Shown here in pieces: positions 55,638 through 64,000 of a stretch of 64,000 nt of DNA (positions are counted from its first letter, which is position 1; the number at the start of each line of letters is the position of its first letter). Under the pieces are notes generated by a model. That model was not told the DNA's origin, made no database searches, and saw nothing but the letters and a program-made list of their open reading frames with translations. The position numbers were made by a program, and so were the translations under genes. Source of the DNA: Erythrophleum ivorense. Lineage: Eukaryota; Streptophyta; Magnoliopsida; Fabales; Fabaceae. The stretch lies in NCBI GenBank assembly GCA_026724425.1, contig JAIUCV010000117.1:1583501-1647500 (forward strand), read 5' to 3'.

Positions 55638-58600
55638 ATGACTATGCTTCGAATTTTGTCGACGCTTCTCAGAGGAACACATCGGACTTCTTCACGCTCC
55701 TTTTCTTCTTCGCGGGCTCCGATCTCCACCGCTTTTGCTAATTCACTCTCCGGTAACTTCTCTTCGATTAGTTGTTGAAATCTGTATTATGAACAATCCT
55801 GAAACTTTCCTTCTTGGGCTTGTGAAACTGCGTCTACAGTAGTGTTTTACTGCAAAATTTCCCTGCAATGACTCGACTTGACCAGTGCTTTGTTTCAATT
55901 GGAATTGTGTACATTGATTTTTGAGTTCGGCACACAATGATCAAATTTGTTTAGTGACATTTTACTGGAAAACTGTATCCACATTGTTTATATCTTTCTC
56001 TGTATATGAAATGTCTGTATGGTATTTCAAAGTTTGGGTAACCATTTTTAGCCATTCAGATGATTCTCATGGAGATGACATGTACTTGAAATCTGTGTAG
56101 CAATGTTGTTTATATTCTGAGTTTTTCAATACAATTCTTTTGAATTTGTTGGCTTTCTTTATCTTGATGATAGAGTTTGTCAAATCTTGTGACATTTGGA
56201 TCTAAGAGGAGTATTAAGATTTTCAGCTGGTTAGTTGCAGGGAAACCGAAGATTTCGTATCAGAATGATTCTGGAGGCCATACGAGGAACTTACATGTCT
56301 TGGATCCTCGGATTTGGATGATCTTTTCTGGACAAGCTGGTGCGTATATATATGGTCAATCTTGATATTTTGTTACATTTTGATTCTAATTTTGCACTCA
56401 CTTGTTACGTATTTGGTATGGTTCTTTCAATTTCAGCAATCCTTGGGTTTTCTGGGAACCTTGCATTGGCAGAGGATGAGTCTGCTAAGTCAAAACCTGG
56501 AGATAATATGGAAGAGAGTGGTGATTCTGGGCTAGAGAGAGTTGAGGACGGCTCGGTTGTATCGAATATACACACATCTAAATGGAGGGTGTTTACTGAT
56601 AGTGGAAGAGATCATTTCTTTCAGGTTGGTTGAGGAAACTCAATCTGTTTCTTTTTTTTTTCTTTGAATAAGCTTTTTTTTTTGTTTGTCTTGGTAGATA
56701 ATTTGCTCTATCTAATTAGGGGAAATTAGAGCCGGCCGAGAGGCTTTTCCGTTCAGCAATACAGGAAGCTAAGGAAGGTTTTGGAGAGAAGGATCCACAT
56801 GTTGCATCTGCATGCAACAATCTGGTTGGTCTCTTTGGGCTTTATTCAGCTCTTATAGTTTCTATGTTTAGTTACATAGATGATAGTGCGTGTTAATTTC
56901 ATATGATATGCCTGAGCAGTGTATCGGTATCTCGAGTATGGTTCTCTAAGGACAAGTGTTAATTTACAAATCCTCTGTCTGTTAATATATATTTTAAGAT
57001 CAATCTTTTTTTGAAAAGTTTCATACTTATTTGGAAGAGTCATCTCTTCCCAAAGTTTTCAGTTTTACAGTACTCTGTGTTTCAGCACTGGTCACTTCTT
57101 GCTTTCTTAGACTAATTGCTCAATTTTTTCCTTCCTCTATGTAAGGCAGAGTTATATAGAGTAAAGAAAGAATTCGGCAAAGCAGAGCCGTTGTATCTGG
57201 AAGCTGTAAGTATATTGGAGGAGTCATATGGTCCTGAAGATGTGCGGTGAGAAATCATGATCTTTACTTCTGATGTCATCTGATTGATACTATTGTTCGT
57301 AAAATTCCTAGAATTAAGGATCACTCTCATAATTTAGCTGAGAACCTATCACATTTCTAGAAACTGGCTGAGTTTGTTGGTATTTCTTAGTTTCATTCCC
57401 CTGTTGGATCGCTAACGTTTGCCCTCGTGGCATGCCAATTTGAAATCCCAAGTCTTTAAGTGCTGCTTATGAATTATGATATCTGTTTGGTCTACTAAAA
57501 TCTCTCGGAATCCCATCGGCTATATTAGGAGTCACATGAGAATTAGCAGTATCAAAGTTCTACCAGAATTTGTGTTGCAAGTTACATGTTTTCTGCTAAC
57601 AGACTTGACACCCTTATTCTTTTTCTGCCTTTCATTCATCCAACAATATTCTTAACGATGTAGTGTTGGTGCTACTCTACACAACCTTGGACAACTTTAT
57701 CTTGTCCAGCGAAAACTTGAGGAAGCTCGTTCGTGCTACGAGGTAATCACCCTAGCAAATGTACTTTTCTATGTGTTAATTAATATTGTTTGCCTTCTTT
57801 TGTGATGCTAACTACTTGTTCTTAATTTTTGCTTGTTGATCGCTCCATGTGCAGCGTGCTTTAAAGGTATGTATGGGGTGATTAAGCTTCATTAGTTTTT
57901 AATTCACACTTAGCAAGTGTTACTATTATTTCTCTTATTATTTCCTGTGATCATAATCTAGATGAAAAGACGAGTCCTGGGACAGGGTCATCCCGATTAT
58001 GCAGAGACAATGTATCACCTTGGAACGGTACTCTCATGTTTCATTTTTCTTGTTGCTATATTAATCTTCACTAGCTCTTTTAAACTTGTAATGAATGGTA
58101 TGCTTCTTTTCTTTTTCTTTGTTCTCAAATTCTTAGCATATTTATTCAAATAATCATGAAGTTTTCATTTATAGAGGATTGTGATATACATGTTGTGTTT
58201 ATTGTCACCCTTATAATTGCCTCTCGCCCATTCAGACATGTGATGAATTAAATCTAAGATCACACATCCAAGCTGACATGAAGTCTGATTCTATCTTTCA
58301 TTTTAAACTCCTTAACATATGATTTGATATCCGACAGGTATTAAATCTGCAAGGAAAAGAAACAGATGCGGAGGCTCTTATTCTGGATTCTCTTAAAATA
58401 CTTGAGGCATGTCGATATTTTAGTGATAACTTGTATATGTGCCATCTTGACGTTTCATTGTTTCAGTTGTATGGTTCTTTATAGTATTTTTTTTTTTTTT
58501 TGGTTTTGTGATGTAGGAATGTGGTCAAGGAGAGTCTGTAACATATATCAAGAGACTGAGATATCTTTCTCAGGTTTCGTTGCTTTAAACTTCGCATGTA

Positions 58601-60551
58601 ATTTGGATGTTACCTTCAGTGATTTCACTATCTCGTCTGTTACGCCAGGTATATCTACGATCCAATCGACTGGCTGAGGCTGAAAACATACAGAGAAAAA
58701 TATTGCACATGATGGAATTATCAAAGGTGTGATTTTTTCTTACTTAAGTTTCCTTCAGCTATTTCTTTTGAGAATCTTTCAATGATTCATCATATTACTT
58801 TCGTTCTGTTTTGCTGCATATTTGCATATGGTGGATTGTGCAAATTAGAGAGGTCCATAGTTAGAAAGAAGATAGTATTTTGGTTAAATTAAGCTTAGTT
58901 ATGCTTCGGAACTGCTTATTATGCATCGATCATAAGTTGATGAGATCACTTACATAGATGGAAGCTAATATCAATCCATTAATCGAAATTATAGACAACT
59001 TCATGGTGTAAAACCTCTTACCAATATTAGCTGTGTTTTTATGATTATAGTATATAGTTCTTAATGGCTAAAATCTATCACAGGGATGGAACTCAATGGA
59101 GGCAGTAACTTCAGCTGAAGCATTAGCGCTTACTCTACGATTATCTGGGCAGCTGAGAGAAGCTCTAGAACTTTTTGAAAAGTGAGCAACATAATAAACT
59201 TCTTGATCAGTTTATCAGAGTAATATGACGATCTTCAAATGTATAGAGCTTGAGCTAAAGCTCTATGACGATTTTCCTGTTAGGTGTCACAGTGCTCAAA
59301 AAAATTTACTTCCAGAAGGACATATCCAGGTTCACTCTTTTTTTGTGATAAAAGTTCATCTTTTATGTTGGCAATGGAGTGAGTATTCATCTTCTCTCCT
59401 CTCTGGGATCAATAGATAGGTGGAAGTTTGCTGCACATCGCAAAGACATTTATGCTTCAGGCTAGTCAATTAAGAAGAAGTGATAACAGTGAAGCTCTAT
59501 CCAAACTAGTAAAAGCAAAGAGTTATCTTGAAAACTCAGCTAGGTTGGTGTCAATTTATCTTTCTCTAGTAGCTCTCTTGTTTCAGCTTAAACAAATGGT
59601 TGATCTTTGAGATATCTTCAAGTGAAGATATTGTAACGACAAGAACTTGTTTGTGGTGGAAACCAGGATAGCGAAAGATGTTCTGCATAAGCTGAAAAAC
59701 CAAAAGAGCAAAGAGCAAAAACACGGAAACACCAATGTGACTCTAAGGAATTATGAACACGCAGCTTTAGTCATACTGGTAGGTCTCGTGATGGAAGCAA
59801 CACTTGCGCAAACATATATAATTTGTGCTTGATTTTCTTAAGAACAAATGTGTTTTGAGACCTTTTTCTGATTTCTTTTCAGCTACAATCTCTTGAGAGT
59901 CTTGCAGTTTTGGAGATGAGCAAAAATGAGATCGAGGAGCCGCCAAAGGTTAGTACTGTAACAAGAAAGTTCAATGCTGTCAAAGAAAAATGCAGTTTGA
60001 TTCGAAACCATTTGTATTGATGCTTTACGATAAAGAGCAAACCTGTCTAAAGTCTAAACCTGTTTATTCATGTTATTTGCAGAGAGAACATCCACATACA
60101 GCTGAAGATTCACTTCTCCAATGTGTTTCTGCTTACAAAGAGGTAAACAATTTGTTGATAGCTTCTCCAAGTATGAAACCGGCTTATGAACCTAAAACCT
60201 AAAAGATTATTCAAGAGAATCCCCAGCAAATTTCTTTGTCCTTTCGTTGTCCCAAAGAATTTGTTTCTTGATACTGTGTGCTGAGAAAACGTTGGACACT
60301 CACTGATTCTTGTTTTGATTCTTATTCTCTGCTTTTTTCTTGTTTTTCTGTAGTTTGGTTGTGGAACTCAGTTTCAAGAATCTCGTGAAGTAAAATCTGA
60401 ATACCTTTCGTGCCTGAAGCATCTCTCAGCTTTATTAGCGAACAAAGAGACGATGCATAACTCCAACGCAAGTCATATTTCTTTACCAGAAGTGAAGGAA
60501 GAGGCTAAGCGTATTGAAGTTGATCTTCGTTCATCACATAAGAAAGTTTAA
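55638..60551 (+). CDS. Kinesin-light-chain-like TPR protein, probably organelle-targeted, 18 exons
   Basis: Exons: 55638-55752, 56241-56339, 56437-56624, 56720-56824, 57146-57246, 57664-57742, 57855-57866, 57962-58027, 58338-58406, 58517-58573, 58649-58726, 59084-59181, 59284-59329, 59416-59543, 59667-59778, 59883-59948, 60083-60142, 60354-60551; total 558 residues in frame. The N-terminus is Arg/Ser-rich without acids (MTMLRILSTLLRGTHRTSSR), like a mitochondrial presequence; a hydrophobic patch (WMIFSGQAAILGFSGNLAL) follows. TPRs of the kinesin-light-chain type come next (AERLFRSAI, ACNNLAELYR, ATLHNLGQLYL, CYERALKMKRR, ETMYHLGTVLNLQG). Exon 7 is a 12-base microexon (RALK) and intron 9 appears to be GC-AG. 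It matches At5g37590 by recollection; the biochemical role is unknown. Confidence 0.88.
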
Positions 60552-61171
60552 TATAGCTTGAGAAGGAAATGAGACTTTTATTTAGGATCTAAGATCGAAA
60601 TAAAGGGTTTATATAAAGATCCAATCGTTGAATGTTGATTTTTAAATGATTACCGGATCTAGTTATTGAATCATTTTACTTTCAACATTTCTATATCCAT
60701 TTAAATTTTATGGGTTTGTAAAATATTTTATTTATAAAGGGTAAAATAGAATATTTATTGATTTTTTTAATATGTGTGAAAAAATGTAGAATGACACATT
60801 TTGAGGAGTATAAAGTAAAATAATTTTTCTTCTTATGACACATCATCAACTCATATCTTAGAATCATAACACAACATCATTTTATTTGTTAATTTTTTAA
60901 AAATGATTTATTATATTTTATGGTATTATACATTAGTTATTATAATAACTAACATTTATTAATAGAATAGTTATAAATAGAATTTGAAAAGATACTTCTT
61001 TATAAAAAGATAATCCATATATTATTGATTAAATCAAACTGATTATCTTTAATAATTTTACTTTTATCAAACTGATTTAAATACTCTAGAAAAATATATA
61101 CATTTATATAGTTATTGAATGATTACTTTCAACATTTGTATATCCATTTAAATTTTACGGTTTGTAAAATA
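60552..61171. other. Intergenic with a ~62-bp direct repeat
   Basis: AT-rich. The segments at about 60663-60726 and 61110-61170 are near copies (TTATTGAAT..ACTTTCAACATTT..TATATCCATTTAAATTTTA..GGTTTGTAAAAT). The Helitron inserted at the end of the second copy. Confidence 0.5.
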
Positions 61172-61827
61172 CTAGTATATGACCCGCACAGCAGTGCAGT
61201 GCGAGATTATGTTTTTGTTTTCTTGCTTTTTTTCTTTTTTTTTGTAATATGTTTTAATTTTTGTGTTAATTTAAGAGCTGTATCTTTTTTTATGTTAAAA
61301 TTGTCAAGTATATTGTTAATTTGAATCTAAATTTTTGTATTAAGTGATTTGTCTGTGACTAAATTTATATTGTATCTAAGTATATTGTTGATATGAATCT
61401 AAATTTTTGTATTAAGTATTATGGGTTTAATTTGTTTTGTGACTTTCATTACAAAAGTCTTGGTTTTTTGTTTTATTTTATTTAGTATCAAAGTTGCTTC
61501 GATTTGGTATTATCGCTAGTTTTTTTATTATTTTTTTGCAGATTTTTAATAGAGAATGTATAAAACGGAAATATTTGAAAACGGAAATCTTAGATTATGT
61601 TATTATCTAGAGAATGCATAAAATGGAAATATTTGATTATGGTATTATCTACTCTAAAAAGAATTGATTGTTGGTTTAATTGAACCAAACATTGGTTTGA
61701 TTTAAGTGATTTTTTATATTACTAAATTAACCATCACTAAACCTGTTTCCAAACAGATTTTCTTCACAAAAGAGATGGTTTTTTGGTCCAAAAAAAGAGA
61801 TGTACTTCTCAATTAATATTAAAGAGA
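61172..61827 (-). mobile_element. Non-autonomous Helitron, copy 2
   Basis: Same ends as the copy at 40327-41599: CTAG plus a GCACTGCACTGCTGTGCGGG-type hairpin at the left and ..AAAGAGA at the right, between A and T. It lacks the roughly 600-bp unique middle of copy 1. It ends about 210 bp before the PPR start codon, so it is part of that gene's upstream region. Confidence 0.8.
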
Positions 61828-62039
61828 TTGTACTTAGACCCCACGTATTTGGGACTTGGGAGGTTCATCCTAGTAATTTATTTATAAACCCTAACCCCCT
61901 CTCCTCCAAGGATTCAAATTTTTACAAATTCCACTGTATATTACGAAAGAGTGATTCTTGTCGGAATGTATGGTAAAAGTGAAACCCCATCAAGATTCTT
62001 GTGATGAAAAGACCATATGCGTGATACATTGCAAGCCGA

Positions 62040-63695
62040 ATGATCCAGAAATCATCATCTCTTCTTTCCTTAGCGTCAATCGAAACCCTTTTAAAGCTCT
62101 GCAAATCCGAGATTCACCTTAATCAAATCCATGCCAGAATCATCCGTAAAGGTCTTGAGCAAGACCAGAATCTCGTCTCCATCTTCCTCTCTTCGTCTTC
62201 GTCTTCGTCTTCCTCTCTCTCTTACGCTTCCTCTGTTTTTGATCGTGTTCCTCATCCTTGCACTAATCTCTGGAACTGCTTCATCAATGGGTACTCGAAA
62301 AGGTTTCTCTTTTCCGAAACGGTTTCGCTTCTCGTTCGTATGATGAGAGCAGGCTTGGCTCGACCTGACGAGTTTACTTTCCCTATGGTTATGAAAGTTT
62401 GTTCTAACAATGGACAGGTTCGTGTTGGGTCATCAGTTCATGGATTGGTTCTGCGAATTGGGTTTGGTAAAGATGTGTTTGTGGCTACAAGTTTTATCGA
62501 TTTCTATGGCAAATGCAAGGATTTGCCGAGCGCACGTAAGGTGTTTGGTGAAATGCCTGAGAGAAATGCGGTTTCTTGGACGGCTTTGATTGTAGCTTAT
62601 GTGAAATCTGGAGAGTTAGAGAGCGCGAAGAAGTTGTTCGATGTAATGCCTGAGCGCAATTCGGGATCTTGGAACGCGTTGATCGATGGTTTAGTTAAAT
62701 CCGGAGATTTAGCCAATGCTAGGAAACTGTTTGATGAAATGCCTAAGAAAGATATAATCTCGTATACTTCAATGATTGATGGATATGCTAAAAGTGGCGA
62801 TATGCGTTCCGCGAGGGATTTGTTTGATCAAGCGAGAGATGTTGATGTTAGAGCGTGGTCAGCTTTGATTTCGGGTTATGCGCAGAACGGTCAGCCGAAC
62901 GAGGCGTTAAAGGTTTTCAACGAAATGTGTGAGAGGAATGTTAAACCTGATGAGTTTATAATGGTGAGTTTGATGTCAGCTTGTTCTCAGATGGGTAGCT
63001 TTGAGTTATGTGAAAAGGTTGATTCTTATCTGCACAAACGCGTGAACAAGTTTACTAGTCATTATGTTATACCTGCTTTGATAGACATGAATGTGAAATG
63101 TGGCCATATGGAGAGAGCAGCGAGATTGTTCGAAGAGATGCCTCGGCGAGATCTTGTTTCGTACTGTTCAATGATGGAAGGAATGGCGATTCATGGCTGC
63201 GGAGGCGAAGCCGTTAGGCTGTTTGAGAGAATGGTAGATGAAGGTACTGTACCTGATAAAGTTGCCTTCACAGTGATACTGAAAATTTGTGGCCAAGCAG
63301 GGCTTGTTGAGGATGGTTTAAGGTATTTTGAGTTAATGCGAAAAGAGTATTCGATTGTGGCTTCTCCTGATCATTTTTCCTGCGTTGTGAGTCTTCTTAG
63401 TCGGTCTGGAAAGCTCGAAGAGGCCTATGAGCTTATCAAATCCATGCCTGTGGAAGCTAACGTGAGTGCTTGGGGTTCGCTTTTGGGTGGTTGTAGTGTA
63501 CATGGGAACAGTGAGATAGCAGAAGTAGTTGCAAGGAGACTCTTTGAACTTGAGCCAGAAAGTGGTGGTAACTATGTGATTCTGTCAAATATTTATGCAG
63601 CTTTAGACCGTTGGGCTGATGTAGCTCATCTTAGGGACAAAATGAAGGAGAATGGTATTAAGAAGATTTGTGGCCGAAGTTCGATAAGTCGATAA
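62040..63695 (+). CDS. Pentatricopeptide repeat (PPR) protein, PLS class with E-type C-terminus
   Basis: A single-exon gene of 551 residues from ATG 62040 to TAA/TGA-free end at 63693-63695. After a Ser-rich N-terminus (a CTTCGT trinucleotide run encodes SSSSSSSSS), about a dozen PPR motifs follow (NLWNCFINGYSKR, AVSWTALIVAYVKSGELESA, GSWNALIDGLVKSGDL, DIISYTSMIDGYAKSGD, DVRAWSALISGYAQNGQ). It ends with an E-like region (YVILSNIYAALDRW, LRDKMKENGIKK) without a DYW deaminase. Such proteins bind organelle RNA, typically for editing or processing. The target organelle and RNA are unknown. Intact; it matches At5g37570 by recollection. A Helitron lies just upstream. Confidence 0.93.
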   Translation: MIQKSSSLLSLASIETLLKLCKSEIHLNQIHARIIRKGLEQDQNLVSIFLSSSSSSSSSLSYASSVFDRVPHPCTNLWNCFINGYSKRFLFSETVSLLVRMMRAGLARPDEFTFPMVMKVCSNNGQVRVGSSVHGLVLRIGFGKDVFVATSFIDFYGKCKDLPSARKVFGEMPERNAVSWTALIVAYVKSGELESAKKLFDVMPERNSGSWNALIDGLVKSGDLANARKLFDEMPKKDIISYTSMIDGYAKSGDMRSARDLFDQARDVDVRAWSALISGYAQNGQPNEALKVFNEMCERNVKPDEFIMVSLMSACSQMGSFELCEKVDSYLHKRVNKFTSHYVIPALIDMNVKCGHMERAARLFEEMPRRDLVSYCSMMEGMAIHGCGGEAVRLFERMVDEGTVPDKVAFTVILKICGQAGLVEDGLRYFELMRKEYSIVASPDHFSCVVSLLSRSGKLEEAYELIKSMPVEANVSAWGSLLGGCSVHGNSEIAEVVARRLFELEPESGGNYVILSNIYAALDRWADVAHLRDKMKENGIKKICGRSSISR

Positions 63696-64000
63696 GCACT
63701 TTGTTATCTAACCTTGTCAATCAAAGACTTTGCTTTAACATAAACAAGACTTTCAGGCAAAGAACACCAAAAGGAAGTTGTATCACTATGGCTTTATTGT
63801 TTGTAAATTTGTTTCACTTTTTTGTTTGCTTTCTTAGAGATACAATCCTTTGGTGCTGATAAACAACCAAGAATTGAGGGGGCATGAGAGAAATGAAGAA
63901 GCTCATAATAAGGTTTTAAATTTATGGTTTGGTTTGTGTAAAGAGCTCTCATTACTTGTACATTCTTCAAGAAAGCTGAAATCTTGAGGTGGTTGACCAA
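63696..64000. other. PPR 3' flank
   Basis: No gene was recognised before the window ends. A minus-strand open frame reaching the edge shows no family resemblance. Confidence 0.35.

Noticed and set aside
58366..58677. 103-residue open frame on plus in the TPR gene
   Set aside because: Runs across introns in a different frame from the TPR exons; shadow.
63794..64000. Minus-strand open frame at the right edge
   Set aside because: No family resemblance and it lies in the PPR 3' flank; cannot be supported.

Overview
This is plant nuclear DNA from a crucifer (Brassicaceae) close to Arabidopsis. Intron-rich genes with GT-AG splice sites, Arabidopsis-type families (DC1, DUF577, kelch F-box, PLS-class PPR) and dense plant transposons all point there. 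From memory, the host genes match the block At5g37570 (PPR) - At5g37590 (TPR) - At5g37600 (cytosolic glutamine synthetase) - At5g37620 (DC1) - At5g37630 (condensin CAP-G), read in reverse. No search was run, so the locus numbers are recollection.

Layout. 1-2.6 kb: 3' part of a Ty1/Copia element, ending at an inverted LTR scrap lodged in a broken aromatic amino acid decarboxylase gene (2.57-3.33 kb). 5.4-15.0 kb: three host genes, namely a DC1 gene with an apparent frameshift, a DUF577-like gene, and a 12-exon condensin CAP-G gene on the minus strand. 15.9-21.9 kb: a kelch F-box pseudogene split by a young Copia element whose 398-bp LTRs look identical. 23.35-35.93 kb: a sterol C5-desaturase-like pseudogene whose first intron holds a 10.8-kb CACTA (En/Spm) element with both transposase genes apparently intact. 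36.8-42.3 kb: a decayed BTB/POZ gene whose intron is swollen by a hAT-type MITE, repeats and a Helitron. 45.6-48.1 kb: an intact 356-residue glutamine synthetase gene. 48.5-55.4 kb: a rearranged Copia element with three LTRs, a giant palindrome and a nested Emigrant-like MITE. 55.6-60.6 kb: an 18-exon TPR gene. 61.2-61.8 kb: a second Helitron of the same family. 62.0-63.7 kb: an intronless PPR gene.

The host genes are independent housekeeping or family genes and do not form a pathway. The most unusual object is the CACTA element at 23,674-34,472. Each transposase gene has its own promoter beside an array of GCGACGGA-type motifs. Two diverged copies of an 'array - telobox - AT-rich spacer - telobox - array' module sit in opposite orientation, one upstream of each transposase gene. 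The promoter of the large transposase gene is duplicated in inverted orientation, pointing at the element's right end and at a nearly perfect 248-bp palindrome. A second long hairpin carries what looks like a captured coding fragment. Two intact transposase genes together with built-in hairpin and inverted-promoter sequence make a self-regulating or self-silencing element plausible, but that is inference.

All exon structures were derived by hand from splice sites, reading phase and recalled family sequences. Reading frames add up to whole codons for CAP-G (1048 aa), glutamine synthetase (356 aa), the TPR protein (558 aa) and both CACTA transposase genes (418 and 1174 aa).
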